Shown one piece after another: positions 1 to 9,582 of a DNA stretch of 64,000 nucleotides (positions within the stretch are counted from its first letter, which is position 1; the number at the start of each line of letters is the position of its first letter). The notes beneath the pieces are model-generated. The model made no database searches. It was not told where the DNA came from and was given only the letters and a program-made list of their open reading frames with translations. This DNA is from Streptomyces gelaticus (lineage in GTDB: Bacteria > Actinomycetota > Actinomycetes > Streptomycetales > Streptomycetaceae), in the NCBI RefSeq assembly GCF_014649535.1, contig NZ_BMTF01000027.1:28983-92982 (forward strand), given 5' to 3'. Made by a program: the position numbers and the translations under genes.

Positions 1-1
1 G

Positions 2-847
2 ATGGCCATGCAGGGCGCCTCGATCGGCGGTGCGGCGCTCGGCGGCGCCATGATCGCGGCGATGGACCCGGGCTGGGTGCTGGCCGTCGACGCCGCGGCC
101 TTCGCGGTGGCGGGTGCGCTGCGCGCGTTCCTGGACGTCAGCCACATTGCCCCGCGCGCGCCGGGCGGCGGCCTGCTCGCCGATATGCGGGACGGCTGGC
201 AGGAGTTCATCGGCCGCCCCTGGCTGTGGAGCATCGTGGCGCAGTTCTCGGTGGTGGTCGCCGCGGTGGGTGCGGCCGAGTCGGTGTACGGTCCGCTGGT
301 CGCACGGGACGAGCTCGGTGGTGCCCGCCCCTGGGGTTTCGCGCTCGCCGCGTTCGGGGCGGGCACCTTGGGCGGGGCGCTGCTGATGACGCGCTGGAAG
401 CCCCGGCGGCTGTTGCTGGCCGGAACACTCTGTGTCTTCCCGCTGGCGCTGCCGGCGGCGGGCCTCGCGGTGCCGTTGCCGGTGGGCGCGCTCTGCCTGG
501 TGATGTTCGTCAGCGGGGTGGCCATCGAGGTGTTCGGGGTCTCGTGGATGACGGCCATGCATCAGGAGATCCCGGAGGAGAAGCTCTCGCGGGTCTCGGC
601 GTACGACTGGTTCGGCTCGGTGGCGATGATGCCGGTGGCCACCGCGCTCGCCGGTCCGGTGGAGTCGCTGGTCGGGCGGAGCGAGGCCCTGTGGGGCTGC
701 GCAGCGCTGATCGTGCTGGTCACCGGGGCCGTGCTGTTCGTGCCGGAGGTACGCGGTCTGACCCGGGCCCCCGTCACCGCCGAGGTGGCGAAGGACCGGG
801 GACCGGCCTCAGCCGATGCTGAAGGCTCCGTCGGGCGGCTCGGGTGA
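2..847 (+). CDS. MFS transporter, C-terminal part (cut by window edge)
   Basis: About 281 residues with several hydrophobic helices, alternating Gly/Ala-rich segments and a short basic cytoplasmic loop (TRWKPRR near residue 130), as in the second half of MFS_3-type (enterobactin-exporter-like) permeases of about 400-430 residues. The true start lies left of the window, so the Met at position 2 should be read as internal. A proton-coupled exporter of small molecules at the cytoplasmic membrane is the family-level expectation; the substrate cannot be inferred. Its 3' end overlaps the 3' end of the convergent spermidine-synthase-like gene by 39 bases, so the two genes meet tail to tail with no room for a separate terminator. 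Confidence 0.85.
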   Translation: MAMQGASIGGAALGGAMIAAMDPGWVLAVDAAAFAVAGALRAFLDVSHIAPRAPGGGLLADMRDGWQEFIGRPWLWSIVAQFSVVVAAVGAAESVYGPLVARDELGGARPWGFALAAFGAGTLGGALLMTRWKPRRLLLAGTLCVFPLALPAAGLAVPLPVGALCLVMFVSGVAIEVFGVSWMTAMHQEIPEEKLSRVSAYDWFGSVAMMPVATALAGPVESLVGRSEALWGCAALIVLVTGAVLFVPEVRGLTRAPVTAEVAKDRGPASADAEGSVGRLG

Positions 848-1654
848 GGCGACCGCCGCACCGTCCCTGACCGGCCCGGCGGCACCGGTGAGCCGGTCCA
901 GCGCGGCGCCGTGCTCGACCCTGGCGGGAAAGGCGTCGGCGGCGCAGCGGCGGGTCAGCGTGGCGGTGTCGATGGGGCTCGGGGAGGCGACCAGGACGAG
1001 GTTGCCGAAGCGCCGGCCGCGCAGCACCGCGGGTTCGGCGATGAGCGCAAGTTCCTCGAAGACGGCTGCGAAAGTGGCCAGTTGGGAGCGGAGGAAGCCG
1101 AAGGGAGCGCCGTCCGCGAGGTTGGCGGCGTAGATTCCCTCGTCCCGCAGCGACCGGCGGGCAGCCTTCGCGTATTCGACGGTGGTGAGGTGGGCGGGCA
1201 CGCGCGAGCCGCTGAAGACGTCCGCGATCAGGATGTCGAGGGAGCCGGGCGCGGTCTGTTCCAGCCTGCTGCGGGCGTCCGCGCCGTGCACGGTGATCCC
1301 GCTGCCGTCGGGGACCGGCAGCTGCTCGGCGACGAGTTCGAGGAGCCCGAGGTCGGCCTCGACGACGTCCTGGCGGGAGCCGGGTCTGACCGCGGCGACA
1401 TAGCGGGGCAGGGTGAGCGCACCGCCACCGAGGTGGAGTACGTCCAGCGGTGCGCCCGGTGACGCCGCGCAGTCGATGACGTGGGCGAGCCGTCGCGCGT
1501 ACTCGAATTCGAGATGGTCCGGCGCGTCGAGGTCGACGTAGGACTGGGGCGCGCCGTCGACGGTGAGCAGCCAGGCCCTCTCCCGGTCCACGTCGGGGAG
1601 AAGCCTGGCAGTGCCCTGGTCCACGTCCCGGATGACCGGTATCGAGTCGTTCAC
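809..1654 (-). CDS. spermidine synthase-like (SAM-fold) protein
   Basis: This 281-residue soluble protein has the Rossmann-type methyltransferase/aminopropyltransferase core. A glycine-rich loop (LHLGGGALTLPRY, about residue 75) is followed by an acidic residue ending the next strand (VVEADL), and a further acidic strand (LIADVFSG) lies near residue 145, matching the PMT/spermidine-synthase family. Actinobacteria carry many such proteins without proven polyamine synthesis, so the exact reaction is open. The start chosen is a GTG at 1654 that sits directly against a GGAGGA box, unusually close spacing. It is 22 bases downstream of the patatin-like gene on the same strand and probably co-transcribed with it. 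Confidence 0.8.
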   Translation of the reverse strand: MNDSIPVIRDVDQGTARLLPDVDRERAWLLTVDGAPQSYVDLDAPDHLEFEYARRLAHVIDCAASPGAPLDVLHLGGGALTLPRYVAAVRPGSRQDVVEADLGLLELVAEQLPVPDGSGITVHGADARSRLEQTAPGSLDILIADVFSGSRVPAHLTTVEYAKAARRSLRDEGIYAANLADGAPFGFLRSQLATFAAVFEELALIAEPAVLRGRRFGNLVLVASPSPIDTATLTRRCAADAFPARVEHGAALDRLTGAAGPVRDGAAVASPEPPDGAFSIG

Positions 1655-1676
1655 TCCTCCATTGTGCGGTGCCGGA

Positions 1677-2522
1677 TCAGCTGCTCAGGACCGCGGCCAC
1701 GGCTTCGGTGTGTGCCGTCGACTGGGCCAGCCCGGCGCGGGCGGCCGCCGCGCGGCAGCTCGGGTCGAGGGGATTGCGGCCGAAAGCCTTCTTCGCCGCC
1801 GCGTCCGGGGTGATGACCTCGACCCGGGCTCCGTTCGCGGCGAGCGCGGCCGCCTGCGAACTCGGCGAGGCGATGGCCTTGTTGCCGCCGGCCGACGGGG
1901 CGATGACGACGACGCGTCCGTATCCGGCGGCGAGCTGGGCGTTGGCCGTGGAGTGCACCCCGCCGTCGATCCAGGTCCGCCCCTGGAAGCGGGCGACGGG
2001 CCAGACGCCGGGGACCGCGGAGCTCGCGGTGACGGCGTCGGCGAGGGACACCCCGCTGTCCTTGTCGAACGTGTGGAGTTCGCCGGTCGTGGCGTCGACG
2101 GCGGTGACGATCAGGGGGCGCTCCGGCCACTCGGGCGAAAGCAGACGGCCCGCGATCGCCGCGCGCCGTTCCTCCTCGGTGACGCCCAGCCTGGCGCCCT
2201 GCGCGATCCTGCCCAGCTTCCGGCCGTACGCGTCCGGGGTCCGGGCGGACAGTACGGCCCCGGCGTAGCGCAGCAGGGTGAGCAGGCCGAGCTTGCCGCC
2301 GGTGATGTCCTGCGGATCGGCGAGCTGAAGTTCGTAGAGTTCGGGAAGACCGGTCAGTCCGGAGGCCAGCTGTGCGCCGACCGTCGCTCCCGCCGAGCTG
2401 CCGATGATCAGATCCGCCGCGGAGAGGTCCACGCCCGACTTCGCGAGCCCGTGCAGGATGCCGGTCTCCCAGGCACCGCCGGTGACACCGCCGGAACCCA
2501 GTACCAGTGCTGTGTCTGTCAT
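1677..2522 (-). CDS. patatin-like phospholipase family protein
   Basis: A patatin-fold acyl hydrolase of about 281 residues. The N-terminal oxyanion loop (GSGGVTGGAWE), the nucleophile elbow GSSAGA near residue 42, and the catalytic Asp in WIDGGV near residue 190 give the Ser-Asp dyad of the family, so lipase or phospholipase activity is expected. No signal peptide is visible, suggesting a cytoplasmic or membrane-associated enzyme. The ATG at 2522 is preferred because it begins immediately before the first core strand; a GTG at 2540 would add six residues. It lies downstream of tuf3 on the same strand, separated by a strong hairpin, and just upstream of the spermidine-synthase-like gene. Confidence 0.85.
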   Translation of the reverse strand: MTDTALVLGSGGVTGGAWETGILHGLAKSGVDLSAADLIIGSSAGATVGAQLASGLTGLPELYELQLADPQDITGGKLGLLTLLRYAGAVLSARTPDAYGRKLGRIAQGARLGVTEEERRAAIAGRLLSPEWPERPLIVTAVDATTGELHTFDKDSGVSLADAVTASSAVPGVWPVARFQGRTWIDGGVHSTANAQLAAGYGRVVVIAPSAGGNKAIASPSSQAAALAANGARVEVITPDAAAKKAFGRNPLDPSCRAAAARAGLAQSTAHTEAVAAVLSS

Positions 2523-2546
2523 GCCGTCAGTCTCCCGCACGGCCCC

Positions 2547-2581
2547 GGGCCCGCCTCCCGTGGGGTACGGAAGGCGGGCCC
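2547..2581 (-). terminator. hairpin after tuf3
   Basis: GGGCCCGCCT at 2547-2556 and AGGCGGGCCC at 2572-2581 form a perfect 10-bp stem with a 15-base loop, 16 bases beyond the tuf3 stop codon and before the patatin-like gene. It has no U-tract, which is common for Streptomyces terminators. It likely insulates the highly expressed tuf-type transcript from the downstream gene. Confidence 0.6.
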
Positions 2582-2596
2582 TTGGTGCCTCGCGGT

Positions 2597-3772
<1,176 letters not shown>

Positions 3773-3823
3773 GGTTCATTCCTTGGTGCTCGAAGCTGAG
3801 AGAGAAGACCCCAGGGCCCCGCC

Positions 3824-3866
3824 GACCCTCCCCTTGCGGGGTCCGCCGGACTGTCGGGGGAGGGTC
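3824..3866 (-). terminator. inverted repeat in the tuf3 leader
   Basis: GACCCTCCCC at 3824-3833 pairs perfectly with GGGGAGGGTC at 3857-3866 across a 23-base loop. It lies 52 bases upstream of the tuf3 start on the same strand, and its outer arm touches the stop of a possible small gene (3865-4014). It may therefore terminate that gene, or act as a leader structure for tuf3; the sequence does not decide between them. Confidence 0.4.
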
Positions 3867-4014
3867 AGCTTCGGGCGCCGCCGGTGGGCGCGGCGGCAGC
3901 GGTGGACGCTGCCGCGAGGAGTGCTGCGGTGACGGGGCTCACGGCAGCCTTCGGCGCGTCCGCGACTGCGGACGGCGCTGCGGGGAAGGCGTACCGGAAC
4001 ATGGGTCCGATCAT
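3865..4014 (-). CDS. possible small Ala-rich protein upstream of tuf3
   Basis: A 49-codon frame beginning MIGPMFRYAF and continuing with alternating Ala, Pro and Val, ending directly at the inverted repeat in front of tuf3. I do not recognise a family. The 413-base gap between tuf3 and the TVP38-like gene otherwise contains no convincing coding sequence, and the frame could be a chance product of the GC bias. It could instead be non-coding leader DNA carrying the tuf3 promoter. Confidence 0.3.
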   Translation of the reverse strand: MIGPMFRYAFPAAPSAVADAPKAAVSPVTAALLAAASTAAAAPTGGARS

Positions 4015-4185
4015 GTCGGACGGGCCTGGCCGCGTCGAATGGTTTTCGGGCGGACGCCCCGGTCCCGGCAAGGGAGTTCGGCCCGCGCCCGGCCGACGAA
4101 GCGGGCACGGGGTGCGGCATCGGCCGCCCGGCGGCCGACGCGCACGTTACAGCGATCCCCCACCGTCGTCGGTTACTCTCCCCGC

Positions 4186-4899
4186 ATGCTCGACCCCGCC
4201 CCCGCCGCCCGGCCCGCCACCGGCCTCGCCGTGCGCTGCACGAGGGCGCTGCTCTCGCCCTGGTCCCGGTTCTCGCTGCTCGTTGCCGTGCTGCTGGGCG
4301 CCGCGGCCACGATGCTCCTCCTCGATCCCCAGCAGCTGCTCGCCACCGGCTGGCCCGCCCGGCTCAGCGGAGGCGCCCTCGCGGTGATCCTGTTCGGTGT
4401 CGCGTACGGCGTGTGCACGGTGGCGTTCGTCCCGCGGCCGCTGCTCAACCTCGCGGCCGGCGCGCTCTTCGGTACGCAGGCGGGACTGACCGCCGCACTG
4501 GCCGGGACGGTGCTCGGCGCGGGCATCTCGTTCGGGCTGGGCCGGGTGCTGGGGCAGGACGCGCTCCGTACGCTGCTGCGCGGGCGGTGGCTGAAGGCCG
4601 CGGACGGCCAGTTGAGCAGGCACGGGTTCCGCTCGATGCTGGCGCTGCGGCTGTTCCCGGGTGTGCCGTTCGCGGCGGCCAACTACTGCGCGGCGGTGTC
4701 GCGGATGGGGTATCCGCCGTTCCTTGCGGCCACCGGGATCGGCTCGATCCCGAACACCGCCGCCTATGTCGTCGCGGGCAGCAAGGCCTCGGCACCGACG
4801 TCTCCGGCGTTCCTCGTAGCGATGGGCTTCATCGTGCTGACGGGGCTCGGCGCGGCCGTCGTCGCCTGGCGCAAGCGTCACCGTCTGACCGCCGGGTGA
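4186..4899 (+). CDS. TVP38/TMEM64 (VTT/DedA-like) membrane protein
   Basis: About 237 residues with five or six hydrophobic segments and the core typical of VTT-domain proteins: a Pro-rich FVPRPLLN loop, the glycine-rich FGTQAGL re-entrant stretch, an amphipathic helix with GRWLKAADGQ, and the RLFPGVPF motif near residue 165. Related DedA/VTT proteins are implicated in lipid translocation and envelope homeostasis, and the next gene (uppP) recycles the undecaprenyl carrier, a thematically compatible neighbour. The ATG at 4186 starts close to the first hydrophobic helix; longer versions would add an Arg/Gly-rich stretch with no conserved look. No clear Shine-Dalgarno is present, so initiation may be leaderless. 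Confidence 0.85.
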   Translation: MLDPAPAARPATGLAVRCTRALLSPWSRFSLLVAVLLGAAATMLLLDPQQLLATGWPARLSGGALAVILFGVAYGVCTVAFVPRPLLNLAAGALFGTQAGLTAALAGTVLGAGISFGLGRVLGQDALRTLLRGRWLKAADGQLSRHGFRSMLALRLFPGVPFAAANYCAAVSRMGYPPFLAATGIGSIPNTAAYVVAGSKASAPTSPAFLVAMGFIVLTGLGAAVVAWRKRHRLTAG

Positions 4900-5110
4900 G
4901 CCGGTGCCCACGGCGCCCGGCACCGGAGCGGGGGGCGGCCCGGGGGCGCGCGTAACGCTGTTCATCTGAGGGCGGTACCCTGCCCGCGACCGACCGAAGA
5001 TCTCCGGGCCCGTGACGGGCCTGTCCTCAATTGACCGAAATGCGCACGCTGCCGACGGTTCTCGCTGCCGTCGGCCGATGCACGATCACCTCCGGGATGG
5101 CCAAAGCCCC

Positions 5111-5983
5111 ATGAGCTGGTTCGAATCGTTCGTCCTGGGCCTCGTTCAGGGTCTGACCGAGTTCCTGCCGATTTCTTCCAGCGCGCATCTGCGGCTCACC
5201 GCCGCGTTCGCCGGCTGGCACGACCCGGGTGCGGCGTTCACCGCCATCACCCAGATCGGCACGGAGGCGGCAGTCCTCATCTATTTCCGCAAGGACATCG
5301 TCCGGATCGTCTCGGCCTGGTTCCGTTCGCTGACCGACCGGTCGATGCGCGGCGACCACGACGCCCAGATGGGCTGGCTGGTCATCGTGGGCTCCATCCC
5401 CATCGGCGTGCTCGGCGTAACGCTCAAGGACCAGATCGAGGGCCCGTTCCGCGATCTGCGGCTGATCGCCACCACGCTGATCGTGATGGGTGTCGTCCTC
5501 GGGATCGCCGACCGGCTCGCCGCCCGCGACGAGGCGGGCGGGAAGCACCGGGCCGGAAAGCAGCGCAAGACGCTCAGGGAACTCGGGGTGAAGGACGGCC
5601 TGATCTTCGGTTTCTGCCAGGCGATGGCCCTGATCCCGGGGGTCTCCCGCTCCGGAGCCACGATCAGCGGCGGTCTGCTGATGGGATACACCCGCGAGGC
5701 TGCGGCCCGGTACTCCTTCCTGCTCGCGATCCCGGCGGTGCTCGCCTCGGGTGTCTTCGAGCTGAAGGACGCCGGTGAGGGCCATGTGTCGTGGGGGCCG
5801 ACGATCTTCGCGACCGTCATCGCGTTCGGCGTGGGGTACGCGGTCATCGCCTGGTTCATGAAGTTCATCACGACCAAGAGCTTCATGCCGTTCGTCATCT
5901 ACCGGATCATTCTGGGCATTTTGCTCTTTGCCCTGGTCGGCATGGGAGTCCTGAGTCCCCATGCCGGCGAATCCGCCGGGTGA
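5111..5983 (+). CDS. uppP: undecaprenyl-diphosphatase UppP (BacA)
   Basis: This 290-residue integral membrane phosphatase dephosphorylates undecaprenyl diphosphate so that the lipid carrier of peptidoglycan and wall polymers can be reused; the family confers bacitracin tolerance. The two signatures are present: GLTEFLPISSSAH with its Glu near residue 16, and PGVSRSGAT near residue 180 with the catalytic Arg. Seven to eight hydrophobic helices follow the normal pattern. The ATG at 5111 gives the standard MSWFES start of actinobacterial UppP. It follows the VTT protein by 211 bases and probably has its own promoter. Confidence 0.95.
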   Translation: MSWFESFVLGLVQGLTEFLPISSSAHLRLTAAFAGWHDPGAAFTAITQIGTEAAVLIYFRKDIVRIVSAWFRSLTDRSMRGDHDAQMGWLVIVGSIPIGVLGVTLKDQIEGPFRDLRLIATTLIVMGVVLGIADRLAARDEAGGKHRAGKQRKTLRELGVKDGLIFGFCQAMALIPGVSRSGATISGGLLMGYTREAAARYSFLLAIPAVLASGVFELKDAGEGHVSWGPTIFATVIAFGVGYAVIAWFMKFITTKSFMPFVIYRIILGILLFALVGMGVLSPHAGESAG

Positions 5984-6691
5984 TCCACTCTCCACTTCCA
6001 TTCCGATCCAGCGCTTTCCAACACCCCCACGCATCCGCGCACGGTGATCGTCTCCCACCCGCCTCCCAGTCTTCTCCCACTTTTCTCCCACCCGGGAGGC
6101 GGAGAGACAGGCAGCTCGGCCGTGCGCTGTCGCAAAGTCATGGAGCAATAAGGAGGACCCGCACGGCCGAAACTGTGCGGGCCTCCCGGGTGCGACACCC
6201 AGAACATCAGCAACGGTCGCCGAGGAGGTCGCGGAGCCCGCCTCCCAGCCTGCGGCAACCAGGTCCATGGCGACGATCCGCGCGCACGTGCCCGGTGACC
6301 GGCTCACCGCCGCCCGCACAGACTCTTCAAGCGCCCCGGGCCGCTTCGTCCTCCCCCATCCGGCGTCCGCGATTCCGATGCCGAGTGCCACACAGGGGAC
6401 CACTCGGCGTCCGGGTCCGCGAACTCGCCGAACAAACGGTCAGGAGTGTTGCTACGGAGCCATGATCACTTGCCCCAAAGCACCTCCTGGCCAAAGTCGC
6501 TCCGCCGACCCTGCAGGACCACATGCCCGTGAATCACACCCCTGAGCCGTGGGCGGGACTCAGCGCAAGCCATGGATGAATCGTGTCATATCGCTTGAAA
6601 TGACCCATCATTACCTAAAGTGACGCGGGGTCACAGTGGGTGATCCGCGGCTTGTTGTCGGCGCCACCGGTGTGGCCGGCGAAGGCCGCCT
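5984..6691. other. 708-base gap without a recognisable gene
   Basis: No frame here has a conserved-looking product on either strand; frames of up to about 120 codons are rich in Arg, Pro and Ser and match nothing I know. From about 6560 onward the DNA turns locally AT-richer (around 6578-6625), which suggests the promoter of the following exported repeat protein, but I cannot place well-spaced -35 and -10 boxes. Confidence 0.5.
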
Positions 6692-8206
6692 ATGCGCGAG
6701 TCGGAGGTGCCGGTGATCAGGCGCGAGAGAAGACAGAGTGGGCCGTATCGCAGTTCGGGGCCCGAGGAGAGCGGACATCGATCACGACCATGGGCGTGGG
6801 CGCGGGCCTGCTTGGCGGCGCTGCTCCTGGTGGCGGGACTGGCCTCGCCGGCCGTCACCTCGTCCCCGGCCTGGGCCGCCCCACCCCCGAACATCTACGT
6901 CGCCAACCTCAGTTCGAACACTGTGTCGGTGATCGACGCCACCACCAACACGGTCACCGCCACCGTCAACGTCGGCGCCGCCCCGTGGGGGGCCGCGGTC
7001 ACTCCGGACGGCACGCGCGTCTACGTCGCCAATGAAAACTCGCACAACGTGTCGGTGATCGATACCGCCACCAACACGGTCACCGACACCATCGACGTCG
7101 GCACCACTCCGAGGGGTGTGGCGATCACTCCGGACGGCCTGCACGTCTACGTCACCAACGCGGGCGCGGGCACTGTATCGGTGATCGAGACCGCCACCAA
7201 CACGGTCACCGACACCATCAACGTCCAAGCCGACCCGTCCGCTATCGCGATGGCCCCGGACGGCCTGCACGTCTACGTCACCAACGATCTCTCGAACACT
7301 GTGTCGGTGATCGAGACCGCCACCAACACCGTCACCGACACCATCAACGTCGGCTTCAACCCGATCGGTGTGGCGGTCACCCCGGACAGCACGCACGTCT
7401 ACGTCGCCAACGATGGCTCGAACAACGTGTCGGTGATCGACGCCGCCACCAATACAGTCATCGCCAACGTCAACGTCGGCACCAACCCGTACGCTGTAGC
7501 GATCACCCCGGACGGCACGCACGCCTACGTCGCCAACAACACGAGCGCGGGCACTGTGTCGGTGATCGAGACCGCCACCAACACGGTCACCGACACCGTC
7601 AGCGTCGGCACCAACCCGGCCGGTGTGGCGATCACCCCGGACGGCACGCACGCCTACGTCAGCAACTTCTTCTCGAACAGCGTGTCGGTGATCGAGACCG
7701 CCACCAACACCGTCACCGACACCGTCACCGTCGGCACCAACCCGCTCGGTGTCGCATCCGTCCCGGCCACCGCGACTCCCAAGCCTTCCTTGACCATCGC
7801 CAAGAGCCACACCGGCAGCTTCACCCCAGGCAGGGGGGTGAGCACCTACACCATCACCGTCGGCAACAACGGGACCGCTCCGACCGACGGCACCACGGTC
7901 ACCGTGCACGACACCCTCCCCCCGGAACTCACTGCGGTCGGCCTCAACGGCTCCGGATGGCGCTGCACCCAGTCCACCCTCACCTGCACCCGTAGCACCG
8001 TGCTGGCCGCCGGGAGCAGCTATCCGCCCATCACCCTGAGGGTCCGCGTCGCCCGCAACGCCACCGGCACGGTCACCAACACCGCCACCGTCACCGGGGG
8101 CGGCGACACCACCACCCACACCGCCACCGACCCGACCGTCATCGACCCCCCGGCTCCCAGCCACCACCACAACCACCACCACAAACACGACCACGACTGG
8201 TGGTGA
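6692..8206 (+). CDS. exported YVTN seven-repeat propeller protein with DUF11 domain and His-rich tail
   Basis: A 504-residue secreted protein. A long basic N-terminus leads into a hydrophobic stretch and a likely signal-peptidase site after SPAWA near residue 62. Residues 67 to about 361 are seven tandem repeats of 42-43 residues, each built around VYVAN, VSVI, ATNTVT and a PDG turn, typical of YVTN/surface-layer beta-propeller proteins and enough for one seven-bladed propeller. A DUF11 (Ig-like) domain follows, about residues 365-490, with the usual VGNNG and TNTATVTGG strands. The last residues are rich in His, with Asp and Trp. There is no LPXTG, so it is probably released or loosely wall-bound. 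It is monocistronic, and its role (adhesion or scaffold) is inference. Confidence 0.85.
   Translation: MRESEVPVIRRERRQSGPYRSSGPEESGHRSRPWAWARACLAALLLVAGLASPAVTSSPAWAAPPPNIYVANLSSNTVSVIDATTNTVTATVNVGAAPWGAAVTPDGTRVYVANENSHNVSVIDTATNTVTDTIDVGTTPRGVAITPDGLHVYVTNAGAGTVSVIETATNTVTDTINVQADPSAIAMAPDGLHVYVTNDLSNTVSVIETATNTVTDTINVGFNPIGVAVTPDSTHVYVANDGSNNVSVIDAATNTVIANVNVGTNPYAVAITPDGTHAYVANNTSAGTVSVIETATNTVTDTVSVGTNPAGVAITPDGTHAYVSNFFSNSVSVIETATNTVTDTVTVGTNPLGVASVPATATPKPSLTIAKSHTGSFTPGRGVSTYTITVGNNGTAPTDGTTVTVHDTLPPELTAVGLNGSGWRCTQSTLTCTRSTVLAAGSSYPPITLRVRVARNATGTVTNTATVTGGGDTTTHTATDPTVIDPPAPSHHHNHHHKHDHDWW
6890..7774 (+). repeat. seven tandem 126-bp coding repeats
   Basis: The propeller region consists of seven direct repeats of 126 bases (one, the sixth, is 129) with near-identical segments such as the one coding for ATNTVTD. 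The high nucleotide identity of repeats 2-4 and 6-7 suggests recent unequal recombination or gene conversion, so repeat number could vary between strains. Confidence 0.85.
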
Positions 8207-8242
8207 CCACACCGCACCGCCCGGTACGACGGCAGCGACTCA

Positions 8243-8350
8243 CGGGAGTCCCAAAGCCGTCCGCGCCCCATCCGTGGCGATGCTGAAGTCCTTGTCGAGG
8301 TGCATCTCAGAGCCCTGGTCCCAGGCGAGAGAGCGTCTGAGCTGGGCGGG
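8243..8350 (-). pseudogene. IS30-family transposase fragment
   Basis: About 30 codons reading LPAQLRRSLAWDQGSEM and continuing HLDKDFSIATD match the part of IS30-type transposases that carries the second catalytic Asp (the W-D-x-G-x-E-M block). The usual continuation into the last catalytic Glu is absent, and neither upstream domain nor inverted ends are seen. It is a short relic of an insertion sequence in the gap between the propeller gene and the LapA-like gene. Confidence 0.6.
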
Positions 8351-8476
8351 AAGGGCAGAAACAGTCCGGCCGGTCTGGGAAGCGTGTCCGTACAACGCCC
8401 AGGCCGGCCGAAAGGCGCCCATCCGCCGGACGGGCCCCTGGCTTCGCCGCCCGGTTCGGCAGGCGCGGGCTTCGGG

Positions 8477-8731
8477 TCAGCGCCTGGCGCGGCGGCGGAA
8501 CAGGTATCCGCCCAGGACCATTCCGGCGACCAGGGTCACCGCCAGCACCGCCCAGAGCGGCAGCGTGACGGTGGGGATCCACAGCCGGATCGCGACCGAC
8601 CCGGTGTTCGCGGCGATGAACCAGATCGCGAGCCCCGCCAGCGCCACGACTCCGAGGGTGCGGATGCGTACGTTCCGGCCCTTGACGGTCAGGGTCGACG
8701 GGGCATGCGGTCCGGACGTATTCCGTGCCAT
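8477..8731 (-). CDS. LapA/DUF1049-family small membrane protein
   Basis: 84 residues: a polar N-terminus, a first membrane helix near residues 25-45 ending in the family motif FIAANTGSVAIRLWIP, a second helix (PLWAVLAVTLVAGMVLGGYLF) and a basic RRRARR tail. This is the two-helix LapA (YciM-partner) architecture; the Gram-negative relatives participate in lipopolysaccharide regulation, but no role is established in actinobacteria. It is probably an independent small transcription unit, reading on the minus strand away from the IS30 relic. Confidence 0.8.
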   Translation of the reverse strand: MARNTSGPHAPSTLTVKGRNVRIRTLGVVALAGLAIWFIAANTGSVAIRLWIPTVTLPLWAVLAVTLVAGMVLGGYLFRRRARR

Positions 8732-8776
8732 GCATCCAGTATCGAGCGGTTCACCGGATCGGGCCTGTCCGGCGGA

Positions 8777-9046
8777 TCAGGGGGTGTCGCCGCGCCATTC
8801 CCAGCGGTCGGGGTCGCCGTCCCGCGGCCCGTACTCCGCTCTGCCGCCCGGTCCGAACCGCCCGATCTCGGTGTTCAGGGCCGCTCCCTCGCGCAGCGCG
8901 CGGTCCGTCCAGCCGGTCACGTCGAGAAGCAGGCCGTCGAGCGGGCCACCAACCAACTCCCGGTAGGTGTGTCCCGGCCGGGGGCCCGGGTCGGGATCGT
9001 CATGGTCGGCGCCGTACACGCGCCGCTGCCGCATCAGCTCGTCCAT
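8777..9046 (-). CDS. conserved-looking small hypothetical protein
   Basis: 89 residues, hydrophilic and acidic, with a central GGPLDGLLLDVTGW segment, which resembles small immunity-like or housekeeping proteins in which a GGP-x-DG turn opens a beta strand. No catalytic motif or membrane segment is visible. It is coded on the same strand as, and 45 bases upstream of, the LapA-like gene and may share a transcript with it. I do not recognise a named family. Confidence 0.6.
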   Translation of the reverse strand: MDELMRQRRVYGADHDDPDPGPRPGHTYRELVGGPLDGLLLDVTGWTDRALREGAALNTEIGRFGPGGRAEYGPRDGDPDRWEWRGDTP

Positions 9047-9094
9047 GGGGGCAGGATCGCACCCGGCACTGACAATCGCAGAGGGCAGTACGCC

Positions 9095-9556
9095 TCACGG
9101 GCCGCACCGGAGCGCCAGGTGCGCCTCGATGCCCGCGACCTTCTTCGCGTTGTCCGTGCGCAGGAGCCGTCGCATGACGACCGCCTCCGCGGCGGTGATG
9201 TCGGCCTCGACGTCGTCGGTGATCCGCTCCTCTGATCCGGACACCCATGCCGGGGCCTGCCCCCCCGGGGAAGGTCGAGGGCCGGAAAGCCGGTCGGCGA
9301 CCATCGGAACCTGGCTCTGCGGCAGCCCCGTGCGCTCGGCGATCTCCCCCACGGCGCTGCCGGGGTGGGCGGCGATGTCACTGGCGACGGTCAGGACGGA
9401 GCGGGCACTGCCGCCGTGCGTCGCACGGGCCGATGCGCCGCACGGGCCGAATCGAGTGGCGGCCCCGAAGCAAGTGGCGGAACGTCCCGGATCTTCTGGG
9501 CAGATAGGGTCGAAAGTCCCTGCCGCGCGACAACCGCGCGTACCAGCCTGGAACAT
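9095..9556 (-). CDS. winged-helix (MarR/IclR-like) regulator, probably truncated
   Basis: The recognisable part is a helix-turn-helix: SVLTVASDIAAHPGS, then VGEIAERTGLPQSQVPMVADRL, typical of the recognition half of MarR-like winged-helix regulators. The wing that should follow is replaced by a Pro/Gly-rich stretch, and the first 50 residues look non-conserved, so the frame probably begins further inside or the gene is damaged. The C-terminal helix (EAVVMRRLLRTDNAKKVAGIEAHL) is plausible as a dimerisation segment. It is divergent from the universal stress protein gene. It could be a functional small regulator or a pseudogene. Confidence 0.45.
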   Translation of the reverse strand: MFQAGTRGCRAAGTFDPICPEDPGRSATCFGAATRFGPCGASARATHGGSARSVLTVASDIAAHPGSAVGEIAERTGLPQSQVPMVADRLSGPRPSPGGQAPAWVSGSEERITDDVEADITAAEAVVMRRLLRTDNAKKVAGIEAHLALRCGP

Positions 9557-9582
9557 GCACCGCCGGAACCTGGAGGGAATTC

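Noticed and set aside
5027..6403. A 458-codon minus-strand frame opposite uppP
   Set aside because: uppP signatures are perfect on the plus strand; the opposite frame is Arg/Gly/Glu-rich noise.
6595..6617. TTGAAA followed by TACCTA as a promoter for the propeller gene
   Set aside because: The spacing of 11 bases is too short for a sigma-70-type promoter, so I did not annotate it.
6890..7774. Regular repeats suggesting a CRISPR array
   Set aside because: The period is 126 bases, in frame and encoding YVTN blades; there are no short repeats with unique spacers.
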